A DNA stretch of 64,000 nt from Paenibacillus agricola (GTDB lineage Bacteria; Bacillota; Bacilli; Paenibacillales; NBRC-103111): assembly GCF_011440305.1 (NCBI RefSeq), contig NZ_JAAOIW010000004.1, positions 62,001 to 126,000 of the forward strand, written 5' to 3'. This document shows positions 16,371-26,190 of this stretch, one piece after another; position 1 is the stretch's first letter, and every line of letters begins with the position of its first letter. Both the position numbers and the translations under genes were made by a program. The notes beneath the pieces were generated by a model. That model worked only from the letters and a program-made list of their open reading frames with translations, ran no database searches and was not told the DNA's origin.

Positions 16371-17503
16371 TGCTTCTGCCCGTCGCTTTCCGCCTTACGA
16401 GGTGGCAGGTTATAGATCGCAGCCGCATTTTGGTAAAACACACGGTTCCATAGCTCATCCTCCAGCTTCGGTAACGCTTTCAATGGGGAATCGAAATCCC
16501 AATGCGGATAGTCGCTGCAGAACATCATCGTTTCCTCAGCGAAGATGCTGTCCATCATCTGATCGAATACTTGGCGATTGGGTGTGATCTCAATCGGCTG
16601 TGTCGTAACGCGCACGTTGGTGCGGAAATATTCGCTTGGCTTTTTCTTCACCCATGGTGTTTGTACGCGAAGCGCTACCCAATCCTGGTCAAGCCTCCAT
16701 AAAAAAGGAGCAAGCCAGAACACACCCGCTTCCTGCAACACCACCTTCAAGGTCGGGAAGCGTTCGAACACCCCTTCAAAAATAAAGCTGGCCAGATGCG
16801 CCATCATGACCTGCGGGCGGGCAGCCCGTGATTCAATATAGTGGGTCACATACCCAGCTCCGGTTGTCGGAGCATTCACTCCGCTACCTTCGCCGCCAAC
16901 GTGAATGGTGAATGGCAGATTATGGCGGACACAGGCTTCATAAATCGGGTAATAAAAGCGATTACCATAAGGAAATATCGAGCCGCTTGAGACGAGGACC
17001 TGCGCAATATCAGCCCTTCCTCCGATACGGTCAATCTCCTGTGCAGACAAATTCGGGTCCTGCTTGGGAATAAATATCGAGCCTTTGAGCCTACTGTCCT
17101 TCGCCAGCCAATGCTCAATGGTATAATCATTAGTGGCCGTGCATAGCGCGGCGGCATAATCATGGTTCAAGATACCATGCATACCCATACCCTCACCTGT
17201 CAGAATGCCATACTCCACATGATGAGGATCGAGGTGATGCGCTTTCATATAGCTCAGGTCACTGCCAGCCGGTCCGCCTTCTGGCGGGAACGAATCGACC
17301 ATCCTGCCACCTACGCCTCCGTTAAAATGCATACCACCCGGCAAGCCAGATCCATACGTATCCACTAGCTCGCGGTACTCACGCGGCAAATAGGGCTTTA
17401 TCACATCCATCCCTGTGTAGTGGTGAATGTCGCAGTCGATAATTGATCGCTTTAGCTTTGGCTTTATTGCTGTTGTTTGCTGTCCCATATCAGTAGCTTC
17501 CAT
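16367..17503 (-). CDS. Amidohydrolase-2 family metal-dependent hydrolase/decarboxylase
   Basis: A 378-residue TIM-barrel protein of the PF04909 family. The metal-binding DxH motif near the N-terminus is IIDCDIHHYT (residues 21-30), a conserved His is in FTIHVGGEGSG (about 198-208), another in MMAHLASFIFEG, and the C-terminal active-site Asp is in MFCSDYPHWDFDSP near 333-346. Members include o-aminobenzoate- and gamma-resorcylate-type decarboxylases and hydrolases; the substrate cannot be read here. Coupled to a Rieske protein gene by an ATGA overlap and preceded by an AraC regulator gene in the same orientation. GGAG lies 6-10 nt before the ATG. Confidence 0.88.
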   Translation of the reverse strand: MEATDMGQQTTAIKPKLKRSIIDCDIHHYTGMDVIKPYLPREYRELVDTYGSGLPGGMHFNGGVGGRMVDSFPPEGGPAGSDLSYMKAHHLDPHHVEYGILTGEGMGMHGILNHDYAAALCTATNDYTIEHWLAKDSRLKGSIFIPKQDPNLSAQEIDRIGGRADIAQVLVSSGSIFPYGNRFYYPIYEACVRHNLPFTIHVGGEGSGVNAPTTGAGYVTHYIESRAARPQVMMAHLASFIFEGVFERFPTLKVVLQEAGVFWLAPFLWRLDQDWVALRVQTPWVKKKPSEYFRTNVRVTTQPIEITPNRQVFDQMMDSIFAEETMMFCSDYPHWDFDSPLKALPKLEDELWNRVFYQNAAAIYNLPPRKAESDGQKQ

Positions 17504-17520
17504 TTCCTACTCCTCCAATC

Positions 17521-17555
17521 ATATAATGATCGTCTTGTGAATAAGTTCATTATAT
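17521..17555 (-). promoter_or_regulatory. Inverted repeat in the amidohydrolase promoter region
   Basis: ATATAATGA at 17521-17529 and TCATTATAT at 17547-17555 form a 9-bp inverted repeat just upstream of the amidohydrolase ribosome site. Further up, TTGCCG (17576) and CGGCAA (17620) form another. Either could be bound by the AraC regulator encoded upstream; this is only positional inference. Confidence 0.3.
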
Positions 17556-17638
17556 AGCTGGGGAACTGGAATAGATTGCCGATGTTTGACGCGTTTCTAA
17601 TCAATAATTGACATTTCAACGGCAAACCTATCATGCTG

Positions 17639-18559
17639 TCAGCCGTTGCTCTGTGTTTCCAGCAAACGTTGGCGGTATGCCGTAGGTGTCTCCTCGGTCA
17701 AAGCTCGAAAATGACGGCTAAAATGGGACGACGATGGAAAGCCGATTATAAAAGCAATCTCCGTTATCGAAACATCGGAGGTCTCCTTCAGTAAACGCTT
17801 TCCTGCAGCAACCCGTTGCAGCAGCACATATTGATAGAAGCTGATATTCATCTCCTTCGTAAAGCTTCTGGTTAAATGCTCTTCACTTACCGCGAACTTC
17901 TTCGCTACCGTTTTTAGTGTCAGCTCCTCGGCCAAATTATTGCATACATAGTCCGAGCAGAGCTGGACAAGATCATTTTTCCTGCCTTTCATTGGCGGTG
18001 TTATTTGATTTCCAGCGTTTCCCACATTCTCTACAATGGCTGTGCTCCTTTGCAGGAAGGCCGTAACCTGCAAAACATAAGCCAGCGCCATCCGCTCCCA
18101 GCCAATCTCACGAGCACTCAGCTCTTGGCGCAGCCCCTTGCACATCACTTCCATTTCCTGAAATTGCTTAGGCGTCAGTGAGAAGGTTAGGCAGGAATGC
18201 TCGGGCACCCAGCCAAAATCGATCAGCCGGTGTAGGCTAGGCAACACATCATGCTCAGCCTCAGCGAAATTGATACAAATGACCGCACGTTTATAGGACG
18301 ACTTGGAGATCATCTGGTGGGGAACCGTTGCTCGAAAGACAACGACAGACCGCGGCGATTGTAATAATACCTGCCTGCCGACAACTAAGGTTCCCTCCCC
18401 TTCCTGTGTAATGTGGATCTCCAGACCAGGCTGATAATGGTAATTGGTTCCTTTTATCCATTCATTAAATCGCAGTAAAATCGGAAATCGATTCAGTGTA
18501 TTTTCGATATCCGCATTCCACTCTAGCTGGTCATTATTCAAGTAATGCTGCATGTCCAT
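17639..18559 (-). CDS. AraC-family transcriptional regulator (cupin sensor domain)
   Basis: A 306-residue regulator. The first ~150 residues resemble the cupin-like AraC ligand domain (HYQPGLEIHITQEGEGTLVV, then RATVPHQM), and residues ~205-300 form the double HTH: LTLKTVAKKFAVSEEHLTRS, then VSITEIAFIIGFPSSSHFSR followed by ETPTAYRQRL. It lies immediately upstream of, and in the same direction as, the amidohydrolase-Rieske genes (135 nt gap), so these are its most likely targets. ATG at 18559; ribosome site weak. Confidence 0.88.
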   Translation of the reverse strand: MDMQHYLNNDQLEWNADIENTLNRFPILLRFNEWIKGTNYHYQPGLEIHITQEGEGTLVVGRQVLLQSPRSVVVFRATVPHQMISKSSYKRAVICINFAEAEHDVLPSLHRLIDFGWVPEHSCLTFSLTPKQFQEMEVMCKGLRQELSAREIGWERMALAYVLQVTAFLQRSTAIVENVGNAGNQITPPMKGRKNDLVQLCSDYVCNNLAEELTLKTVAKKFAVSEEHLTRSFTKEMNISFYQYVLLQRVAAGKRLLKETSDVSITEIAFIIGFPSSSHFSRHFRALTEETPTAYRQRLLETQSNG

Positions 18560-18648
18560 AACCGTAAGTTCTCCAATCCGTTGAGCTTCATCTCTTCTCG
18601 CAAATTATATACCGCTTTGCCATAAGGGAATAACCTGTAAATCCCCAC

Positions 18649-19617
18649 TCAACAAAGGCTCTTATATTCCCCATAACCTTCCTTATCTAATTGTTCTATC
18701 GGTATAAAACGCAGCGCGGCCGAGTTAATTCGGTAGTGGTCTTTGACAGGCTCGGGTCCGTCGTAAAAATAGTAGCCTAGATGGGAATGGCTCAGCCTGC
18801 TACGCACTGCCGTCCGCGCATGTCCATCGCTCAAATCCGCTTCCTTGCGAATGTAACCTTCGTGAATAGGCTTAAAGAAGCTTGGCCAGCCAGTGCCCGA
18901 ATCGAATTTATGCTTCGAGCTAAACAGCGGATCACCACTAATGACATCGACATACAGCCCAGCGCTATAATGATCCCAATAGGCGTTCTGATAAGCGGGC
19001 TCGGTTGCTCTATTTTGCGTAACTTCATATTGTTGCCCTGACAGCTGCTTGCGTAATTGCGCTTGATCCTTCTTCGTGTTCCAGCTTCGTTTTGTGAAAT
19101 CCTCACGCCCTGAGCCTTCCATGTACAGCTTGTAATTCATAACTTGATGTTTGTAGTAATGTTGATGGTAATCCTCAGCCACATAAAAATTTCCTGCTGG
19201 TATAATCTCGGTTACTATCGGAGCTTTGAAACGCCCACTTGCCTTAAGCGCTTGTTTGGAGGCCTCCGCTTTCCTTCGCTGATCCTCATTATGGACAAAT
19301 ATGGCGGTCCGATACGAAGAGCCGCGGTCATAAAATTGCCCGCCTGAATCTGTAGGGTCAATCTGCTGCCAGAAAAGCTCCAATAGCCGCTCATAAGTGA
19401 ACACGTCTGGCTCAAACGTAATTTGCACAGCCTCGGCATGCCCTGTCAATTCTGTGCTTACGTCATCGTATGTCGGATTTTCTGTATGCCCGCCTGTATA
19501 ACCCGATAGTACCGAAACAATGCCTGGCAGCTTGTCAAAGGGCTTGACCATACACCAAAAACAGCCCCCTGCAAAGGTCGCAAGCTGTTCACCTTTTTCC
19601 GCTTCAACACCTTCCAA
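18649..19617 (-). CDS. msrAB: MsrA-MsrB methionine sulfoxide reductase fusion with altered MsrB active site
   Basis: A 322-residue fusion. MsrA half (about 1-165): [11 protein letters not shown] gives catalytic Cys19, with [12 protein letters not shown] following; it reduces methionine-S-sulfoxide. MsrB half (about 180-315): [17 protein letters not shown] and [19 protein letters not shown] are intact, but the catalytic Cys of the usual RYCINSAAL motif is Arg ([11 protein letters not shown], codon CGA around 18737), and the recycling Cys position (DSGCGW) is Thr. A Cys remains only at the very C-terminus (SLC). TTG at 19617 is chosen because GGAGGTG is 6 nt upstream; the ORF is open 11 codons further. 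The MsrB half may be inactive or work differently. Confidence 0.9.
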   Translation of the reverse strand: MEGVEAEKGEQLATFAGGCFWCMVKPFDKLPGIVSVLSGYTGGHTENPTYDDVSTELTGHAEAVQITFEPDVFTYERLLELFWQQIDPTDSGGQFYDRGSSYRTAIFVHNEDQRRKAEASKQALKASGRFKAPIVTEIIPAGNFYVAEDYHQHYYKHQVMNYKLYMEGSGREDFTKRSWNTKKDQAQLRKQLSGQQYEVTQNRATEPAYQNAYWDHYSAGLYVDVISGDPLFSSKHKFDSGTGWPSFFKPIHEGYIRKEADLSDGHARTAVRSRLSHSHLGYYFYDGPEPVKDHYRINSAALRFIPIEQLDKEGYGEYKSLC

Positions 19618-19778
19618 CTTACCCACCTCCGATAAAAAAGCTAAAAGCAAGCAAATTGAAGCCTAAGCCACATGCCTGTTTGCGTATATGCTTAAAAGTT
19701 GTGCGGTAGCTTCTGAGTAATACCATAGCTTCTGATATGTACGTATCGTATCGTTTACCTTCGATAATTACAAGAAAA

Positions 19779-19798
19779 AGACCGCACTATGGCGGTCT
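19779..19798 (-). terminator. Terminator of cysJI
   Basis: AGACCGC at 19779-19785 pairs with GCGGTCT at 19792-19798, 6-nt loop; on the minus strand a TTTTTC tract follows. It lies about 50 nt past the cysI stop. Confidence 0.8.
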
Positions 19799-19850
19799 CA
19801 TCCTTTACAAGAATGCGTCAACGCACTCTTATTTATTTGTAGCGCCCAGC

Positions 19851-21575
19851 TTAAGCGTGGAAGTTGGTTCCGTCAGTAACCGCTTGGATATAACCAGCAC
19901 GGATTACAAAATCACCAAAATGCTCACCAGCAAGACGATCCTGTGCATACCGATAAAAGATGGGCTGCAAGGTTTGCAGAATTTCGTTTTCGTCAATATT
20001 TTCACGGAAAAGCTTATTCAGCCGATCTCCAGAGAAGCTTGCGCCCATATACATATTGTATTTGCCGGGTCCCTTGCCTATGAACGAAAGCTCAGCCAAA
20101 GCAGGTCTAGCGCAGCCATTCGGACAGCCGGTCATGCGAATGACGATTTCCTCTTCACGCAGGCCAACCTCTTCCAGAATAAGCTCTAGCTTGCCTAGAA
20201 ATACAGGCAGGTAGCGCTCCGCTTCGGCCATCGCCATCCCACAGGTTGGCAAGGCCACACAGGCCATTGAATTTCTCCGCAAGGCGGAATGGTTCAAACC
20301 ATCCGTAAGCCCGTACACATTGGCTAGCTTTTCAATTTTCTTCTTATTCTGGTTGGTTACGTTAGCAATGATCAGGTTTTGGTTCGCCGTAAGCCGGAAA
20401 TCCCCCGTATGAACCTTGGCAATTTCACGTAATCCCGTCATTAATGTGCTGCCGTCTTCATCATCAATTCGACCGTTTTCAACCATAATAGTAAGATGCC
20501 AGTTTTTGTTGCTTCCTTTAACCCAGCCATAACGGTCGCCGTTGCTGTCAAACTGGTAAGGACGTGTTTCCTGAAGTGACCAGCCCAGTCTTGAGCTCAG
20601 CTCACTTACGAACCAATCGATTCCACGGTCATCAATGGTATATTTGAAACGAGCATGCTTCCGTACAGAGCGATCCCCGAAATCACGTTGAATCATAACC
20701 GTCTTCTCAGCTACATCGACGATTTGCTCAGGCAAGCAAAAGCCGATAACTTTAGCCAACTGTGGATAGGTCAGATCGTCTCCATGAGTCATCCCCATGC
20801 CTCCACCAACTGCAACGTTAAAGCCTTTGAGCTGGCCGCCTTCGTATATAGCAATGAAGCCTAAGTCTTGGGAAAAAACATCTACATCGTTAGATGGTGG
20901 CACGGCAATTCCGATTTTGAATTTACGCGGCAGGTAAGCAGGACCGTAAATCGGTTCTTGCACTTCTCCGGTATCCTGGCTATCCAATATCTTCTCACCA
21001 TCGAGCCAGAGCTCGTGGTAAGCTTTAGTCTGTGGTGAGAGATGCTCACTTAACCGCTGAGACCAAGCGAATACCTGAGAGTGAACCTCAGATTGATAAG
21101 GATTAGGGTTACACATAACATTGCGGTTTACATCGCCGCAAGCAGCAAGAGTAGTTAACAAGGAATCGTTAATTTCCTTCATGCCTTCCTTCATGTTCCA
21201 TTTGAGAATGCCATGGAACTGGAAGGATTGTCTAGTGGTCAAACGAATGGAGCCATTGGCATATTTCTGGCCAATACGGTCCATAACCAACCACTGATCT
21301 GGAGTAACGACACCACCGGGCGCGCGAACACGCACCATGAACTGGTAAGCCGGCTCAAGCTTTTGACGATGGCGTTCGTTACGCAAATCGCGGTCGTCCT
21401 GCATATAGCTGCCGTGAAATTTCATCAGGCGGTTATCATCCTCAGGAATCGAACCGGTGATCAAGTTTTCCAGCGTTTCTGCAAGATGCCCCCGTAAATA
21501 ATTACTATTGAGCTTAATATGCTCTACCTCACTGTGCGGAGCACCATTTGGGGAAACCAGTGTTTCATGTGCCAT
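19851..21575 (-). CDS. cysI: Sulfite reductase (NADPH) hemoprotein beta subunit CysI
   Basis: A 574-residue siroheme/[4Fe-4S] enzyme that carries out six-electron reduction of sulfite to sulfide in cysteine biosynthesis. The cluster and siroheme ligands are in [19 protein letters not shown] (about residues 434-452) and [11 protein letters not shown] (about 479-489). The ferrite-reductase halves carry [12 protein letters not shown] and [13 protein letters not shown]. Full length for the family. It follows cysJ by 65 nt on the same strand and ends before a terminator; together they form the holoenzyme. Confidence 0.96.
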   Translation of the reverse strand: MAHETLVSPNGAPHSEVEHIKLNSNYLRGHLAETLENLITGSIPEDDNRLMKFHGSYMQDDRDLRNERHRQKLEPAYQFMVRVRAPGGVVTPDQWLVMDRIGQKYANGSIRLTTRQSFQFHGILKWNMKEGMKEINDSLLTTLAACGDVNRNVMCNPNPYQSEVHSQVFAWSQRLSEHLSPQTKAYHELWLDGEKILDSQDTGEVQEPIYGPAYLPRKFKIGIAVPPSNDVDVFSQDLGFIAIYEGGQLKGFNVAVGGGMGMTHGDDLTYPQLAKVIGFCLPEQIVDVAEKTVMIQRDFGDRSVRKHARFKYTIDDRGIDWFVSELSSRLGWSLQETRPYQFDSNGDRYGWVKGSNKNWHLTIMVENGRIDDEDGSTLMTGLREIAKVHTGDFRLTANQNLIIANVTNQNKKKIEKLANVYGLTDGLNHSALRRNSMACVALPTCGMAMAEAERYLPVFLGKLELILEEVGLREEEIVIRMTGCPNGCARPALAELSFIGKGPGKYNMYMGASFSGDRLNKLFRENIDENEILQTLQPIFYRYAQDRLAGEHFGDFVIRAGYIQAVTDGTNFHA

Positions 21576-21640
21576 TGTGCTATAACTCCTCTCGCTTACT
21601 TCATAAATCTGTCTCTAAGCTTCCATCTCTGGCTAGCCTT

Positions 21641-23506
21641 TTAGTACACATCACGCTGGTAACGCTTCTGCTGCTGCAGATCTACCAGATACGCCAAAGC
21701 CTGCTCTGAACTCATGCCGCCTTCACGCTCCAGAATCGTCGCCAAAGCAGCGTGGACATCATGCGCCATATTTTTCTCATCGCCGCATACATACACATAA
21801 GCGCCTTCTTCCAGCCATTGGTACAACTCGCGGCTTTTCTCCAGCATCCGGTGTTGTACATAAACCTTTTGGGCAGTATCACGGGAGAAGGCAACATCCA
21901 TTCGCGTCAATGCACCCTTTTCAAGCCACTTTTGCCATTCCAGCTGGTACAGGAAGTCTGTAAGGAAATGCTGGTCCCCATAAAATAACCATGATTTTCC
22001 CGCAGCGCCGATTTCATTACGTTCTTCAACGAAGGCGCGAAAAGGAGCAACGCCTGTGCCGGGGCCGATCATAATGATAGGTGCATCCGGGTTGGCGGGT
22101 AGCTTAAAGTTCGGATTTTGATGAATGTAAATCGGCAGGGTGTCCCCTGGCTGGATTCGCTCTGCAAGCTGCACGGAACAGACGCCATGCCTGTCGCGTC
22201 CATGCGCAGCATAACGCACAGTACGGATCGTCAGATGTACTTCATCCGGATTAGCTTTGGAGCTGCTGGCTATCGAATAAAGGCGAGCAGGCAGCTTTCG
22301 CAGGATGGCTACAAAATCGGCAGCCGATCCTTCCCACGGGGAGTAATCCTGCACCAAATCCAACAAATCTCTTTCTTTGATATAGGCTCTAAGCTCTTGC
22401 TCACGAGCCGGCTCCAGAAGCTGCTTCAATTGAATATTAGACGAAAGCTTGACCGCTTGCTCCAATAAAGGCTTCGTTAGCACCGTAATTTCGAAATTAC
22501 GCAGCAAAGCCTCACGCAATGGACGCACATCGCCGGTTTTATTGACAGCTACTGGCTCTTCAGGGTTCCAGCCTAATGTGCTAATCAGTGTGTCCACCAG
22601 CACGGGACTATTCTCCGGATAGACACCTAAGCTGTCGCCGGGCTCATATTGAAGGTTGGATCCCTCTAGGGATAGCTCAATATGGCGGGTTTCGCGGCTT
22701 GAGCCTCGACCATTCAGATTCAAATTTTCCAGAACCTCAGCTCCAAATGGGCTTGTCCTTGAATATCCCGATCCCTCTGCTGTTAATCCGTTTTCAACCG
22801 CTTGCGTCACTTCCGACACAAGAGCTGAAAGCTTCATCGTCTCACTTAATAGATTGCCTACAACATTACCAAACCACTCAGCGGCTGGTTCATCGTAATC
22901 CAAATCGCAATCGACACGCGGGGTAATTTGCTTACCGCCTAGCTCTTTCAAGCGCTCGTCGAAATCCTTGCCGGTTTTACAGAAAAACTCATAGGAGCTA
23001 TCTCCCAAGGCCAATACGGAATATGATAAATCCTCGAGCTGAGGCGCTCTCTTACTATGGAGGAATTCATAGAATGGCAGGGCATTATCCGGCGGATCTC
23101 CGTCACCATGGGTACTGACAACAAGCAGCAGGTTGCTGATCTTCTTTAGCCCGTTGGGCTTAAAGTCGCTCATGGATGAGAGCGAAACCTGGAATCCTTG
23201 CGCTTGCAGCTTGCCCGAGAGGTCTTTGGCTAGCCTTTGTCCATTGCCGGTTTGCGATCCAAAAAGCACGGTCACTTCTTTGGAAATGACAGGCTGGGCA
23301 ACAGCGGGGACCGCTTCAATAGCGACAGAAGCCGCTTGTTGATTAACTCCAATAATCCCAGTTGGAGCTGAAGATGGCGTTCTGTTAAAAGCAGCGATAT
23401 AGCCACTCAGCCAAATTTGTTGGGATTCCGTTAGTGTGGGCAGTAGCCGATTTAAAAGCTCTACTTGCTCCTGATTAAAAGGGCTGTTCATAACCTGAAG
23501 TTGCAA
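21641..23506 (-). CDS. cysJ: Sulfite reductase (NADPH) flavoprotein alpha subunit CysJ
   Basis: A 621-residue diflavin reductase passing electrons from NADPH through FAD and FMN to CysI. The N-terminal ~55 residues precede a flavodoxin domain (LFGSQTGNGQRLAKDL around 84, then STHGDGDPPDNALPFY), followed by the FAD-binding domain (RLYSIASSSKANPDEVHLTI) and the NADPH domain (MIGPGTGVAPFRAFVEER, VYVCGDEKNMA). TTG at 23506 is chosen: GAGGTGG lies 8 nt upstream and the resulting start, MQLQVMNSPFNQEQ, matches my recollection of B. subtilis CysJ. The frame is open 28 codons further upstream without support. Confidence 0.95.
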   Translation of the reverse strand: MQLQVMNSPFNQEQVELLNRLLPTLTESQQIWLSGYIAAFNRTPSSAPTGIIGVNQQAASVAIEAVPAVAQPVISKEVTVLFGSQTGNGQRLAKDLSGKLQAQGFQVSLSSMSDFKPNGLKKISNLLLVVSTHGDGDPPDNALPFYEFLHSKRAPQLEDLSYSVLALGDSSYEFFCKTGKDFDERLKELGGKQITPRVDCDLDYDEPAAEWFGNVVGNLLSETMKLSALVSEVTQAVENGLTAEGSGYSRTSPFGAEVLENLNLNGRGSSRETRHIELSLEGSNLQYEPGDSLGVYPENSPVLVDTLISTLGWNPEEPVAVNKTGDVRPLREALLRNFEITVLTKPLLEQAVKLSSNIQLKQLLEPAREQELRAYIKERDLLDLVQDYSPWEGSAADFVAILRKLPARLYSIASSSKANPDEVHLTIRTVRYAAHGRDRHGVCSVQLAERIQPGDTLPIYIHQNPNFKLPANPDAPIIMIGPGTGVAPFRAFVEERNEIGAAGKSWLFYGDQHFLTDFLYQLEWQKWLEKGALTRMDVAFSRDTAQKVYVQHRMLEKSRELYQWLEEGAYVYVCGDEKNMAHDVHAALATILEREGGMSSEQALAYLVDLQQQKRYQRDVY

Positions 23507-23781
23507 CGATTTTTCCACCTCACATGATATTGTAGCGATCATAAAACATAGTATCCATATAGAGTATTGGCCACTACACCAACCTATCATAACAGTCTTA
23601 GTGGGTCAAATAAATTAAAATGATAAATAAATGGCATAAAACGAAATTATATGGTGAAAAAAAGAACTACTATCAAGTACAGCATGGCCATTCCTTTCTC
23701 ATGTGCACGACGCTCCTACCTTAAAACATGGTATGATAAAAGAAAAGGCTGCTTAAAGCATCCATCACTGGAGGATATACC

Positions 23782-24561
23782 ATGAGCATAAAAGATAAAT
23801 TCAACTTACAGCAGTACACAACAATTATTACGGGCGGGGCTGTAGGCTTGGGAAAAGCCATGGCTGGAGCTCTCGCCGAAATGGGCTCTAATCTTGTTAT
23901 AGCCGATATGAATAAAGCTAACGCTGAATCCACTGCGGAGGAGCTTCGCACCCAATATGGGATACGCGTACATGTCGTAGAAGCAGATGTGTGCAGTCCT
24001 GAAGATGTACTGCGGGTTCAGGAGGAAACTATCCGTGAATTTGGACGAATCGATGTCTTGATCAACAATGCCGGTATTGTCAGAAACGCCAAAGCGGAGG
24101 ATATGAGCTATAAGGATTGGTCGGACGTATTAAATGTAAACCTAAACGGCGTCTTTTTGATGTCCCAATGCATCGGTCGGGTGATGATCCAGCAGCAAAA
24201 AGGCTCCATTATCAACATTTCCTCAATGTCCGGCCTGATCGTGAATACGCCGCAATGCCAGATCGCCTATAATGTCTCCAAAGCCGGAGTCATCTCATTG
24301 ACCAAAACCTTGGCTGCCGAATGGGCACCGCATGGCATCCGAGTGAACACGATTGCTCCCGGCTATATGAAAACGGAGCTAACGGAGCCTTTTTTCAAAG
24401 AAGGCGGCGCGCTGATTGAACGCTGGATGGGGATGACGCCAATGGGACGTCCCGGGCTGCCGGACGAGCTTCAAGGCATCGCCGTCTATTTGGCCTCGGA
24501 AGCGTCCTCCTACACGACGGGAGGCGTATTTACTGTCGATGGCGGGTACACAGCTTGGTAG
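23782..24561 (+). CDS. Short-chain dehydrogenase/reductase (SDR)
   Basis: A 259-residue classical SDR. The cofactor loop is TGGAVGLGKAMAG (residues 18-30), the structural NNAG is at about 95-98, the catalytic Ser in INISSMSG and the YxxxK pair in YNVSKAGV. The C-terminal TGGVFTVDGGYTAW is typical of sugar/polyol dehydrogenases such as gluconate 5-dehydrogenase or glucose dehydrogenase, but the substrate is not determined. GGAGG is 9 nt upstream of ATG. It is transcribed divergently from cysJ and ends before a strong terminator, so it is a single-gene unit. Confidence 0.88.
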   Translation: MSIKDKFNLQQYTTIITGGAVGLGKAMAGALAEMGSNLVIADMNKANAESTAEELRTQYGIRVHVVEADVCSPEDVLRVQEETIREFGRIDVLINNAGIVRNAKAEDMSYKDWSDVLNVNLNGVFLMSQCIGRVMIQQQKGSIINISSMSGLIVNTPQCQIAYNVSKAGVISLTKTLAAEWAPHGIRVNTIAPGYMKTELTEPFFKEGGALIERWMGMTPMGRPGLPDELQGIAVYLASEASSYTTGGVFTVDGGYTAW

Positions 24562-24581
24562 GAGGCTTTGACCTTTTAAAG

Positions 24582-24626
24582 AAAGCCGGAAAGCACCCTA
24601 TAACTGGTGTCTCCCGGCTTTTTTTG
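24582..24626 (+). terminator. Terminator of the SDR gene
   Basis: AAAGCCGG at 24582-24589 pairs with CCGGCTTT at 24614-24621, with an inner CACC/GGTG stem, followed by a long T-run. Confidence 0.9.
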
Positions 24627-24718
24627 TGTTTATTTCGCACATGCTCCCCCTTCGCTGTTACACTACTTAAATAAGAGTACTTCCATACATAATCTGATAT
24701 AAGTTGGAGGCAGCACAG

Positions 24719-25972
24719 ATGGAGAAAATCGATGAGACAATCAAACGCCCTACGATCGCTTTAACGGGTGCCGGTGGATATATAGGGCATAACCTGCTGA
24801 AGCCATTAACAGAGCATGCTGATGTTATTGCCCTATCGAGGCATGTTGACGACCGCGAGACCATGAAGCATGTGGAGTGGCGCTCTTGCGATTTCTTTTC
24901 GATGGATGATGCCGAAAAAGGTCTGGAGGGTGCCGACTACGCGGTTTATTTGATCCATTCCATGCTCCCTTCCGCCAAGCTGACACAAGCCAAATTCGAG
25001 GATATGGATGTTATACTTGCCGAGCATTTTGGGCGTGCCGCGCTCAAAAATGGCGTGAAGCAAATTGTATATTTAAGTGGAATTCTTCCTTTAGACACGA
25101 AGAAAAACGAGCTCTCCCGCCATTTGCGCAGCCGGCTAGAGGTTCAACAAATATTGGAGTCGTTTGGCATTCCAGTAACGACGATTCGTGCCGGTCTCAT
25201 CGTGGGACCAAAGGGCTCATCCTTTCCTATCCTCGCCAAGCTGGTTAAAAGGCTGCCGATTATGATATTGCCCAAATGGACACGTACACAAACGCATCCG
25301 ATTGCGCTCTCCGAGGTGCTGAATGCACTAAAACATAGCATCGGCAATGAAAACCTGTCGGGAAGAGCCATTGATGTCGGAGGTCCGGAGGTGATGACCT
25401 ATCAGGAAATGCTGAAGCAAACCGCTGAAGTGATGCACAAAAAACGATATTTTTTCACGGTGCCCTTCTTTTCCGTCATGCAGCAGCAATCCAAGTCCAA
25501 CAAGCAAGCGATGAAATCAGATGTCCGCTCTGTGCAGCGGATGATTTTGCCAGAAGGTAAAGATGCCAATTGGGCAGCCACCTATTATTTATCCTGGCTC
25601 TCAAGCTTTGTTAAACCGTTTATTCGGACGATGCTTGATGACGCGGGTAACTGTCGAGTCTATATGTTATTTAGCCGCCGCCCTTTGCTGGAGCTTACGT
25701 ATTCCCACATAAGAAGCACACCAAGCTGCACAGTTTACCAAATTACCGGCGGCTCCTTCGCGAATACCAATGATGGGCACCATGGAAGGCTTGAATTTAT
25801 GCAAATCCCCGGATCGAGGGAATGTATCGTGGCGATTCACGATTATATGCCCTCCTTGCCTTGGTTCGTTTACCGCTTCACACAGGCTAAGGCGCATGTC
25901 TGGGTTATGTACGCCTTTAGGAAAAACCTGCTTCGTCTGATTCGGCAGCATGACAATCCTACCATCACTTAA
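24719..25972 (+). CDS. NAD(P)-binding NmrA/epimerase-like oxidoreductase
   Basis: A 417-residue protein whose first ~230 residues form an atypical SDR (extended) Rossmann domain: ALTGAGGYIGHNLLKPL at about 14-30, DYAVYLIHSM near 73-82, QIVYLSGILP near 117 and TTIRAGLIVGP near 154. The C-terminal ~170 residues contain a domain of the kind appended to YtfG/NmrA-like proteins of Bacilli, without clear motifs. It is probably soluble and of unknown substrate. ATG at 24719 is chosen since GGAGG lies 8 nt upstream, the five preceding in-frame codons forming that ribosome site. Confidence 0.8.
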   Translation: MEKIDETIKRPTIALTGAGGYIGHNLLKPLTEHADVIALSRHVDDRETMKHVEWRSCDFFSMDDAEKGLEGADYAVYLIHSMLPSAKLTQAKFEDMDVILAEHFGRAALKNGVKQIVYLSGILPLDTKKNELSRHLRSRLEVQQILESFGIPVTTIRAGLIVGPKGSSFPILAKLVKRLPIMILPKWTRTQTHPIALSEVLNALKHSIGNENLSGRAIDVGGPEVMTYQEMLKQTAEVMHKKRYFFTVPFFSVMQQQSKSNKQAMKSDVRSVQRMILPEGKDANWAATYYLSWLSSFVKPFIRTMLDDAGNCRVYMLFSRRPLLELTYSHIRSTPSCTVYQITGGSFANTNDGHHGRLEFMQIPGSRECIVAIHDYMPSLPWFVYRFTQAKAHVWVMYAFRKNLLRLIRQHDNPTIT

Positions 25973-26092
25973 TGGAAGGAATATCGTTGATATGGTCTTC
26001 CCTTTCGCTCCGCCCAAACCACCTTCGCTTATTAAAAATCAGCGTTTTGTGCTATCAATAATTGTTTTGATTGCTTATGGTCACCGGGCTCA

Positions 26093-26123
26093 AAGCCGTA
26101 CAATATAACTGCAAGCCGTACAA
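26093..26123 (+). promoter_or_regulatory. 20-bp-spaced direct repeat AAGCCGTACAA (candidate AraC operator)
   Basis: AAGCCGTACAA occurs at 26093-26103 and again at 26113-26123, exactly 20 bp apart, about two helical turns, roughly 70-100 bp upstream of the PhyH gene. AraC-family activators often bind direct repeats at this spacing, and an AraC gene follows in the same operon. Confidence 0.5.
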
Positions 26124-26190
26124 GGCAAGCAGCCTTTAGGAGCCGCTAGCACGGCGAGCAGCAACCAAACAATATTCGGAGGCGATACGT

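Noticed and set aside
23590-23780. CymR operator or riboswitch before cysJ
   Set aside because: The region is AT-rich, but I could not match a CymR box or a SAM aptamer with any confidence.
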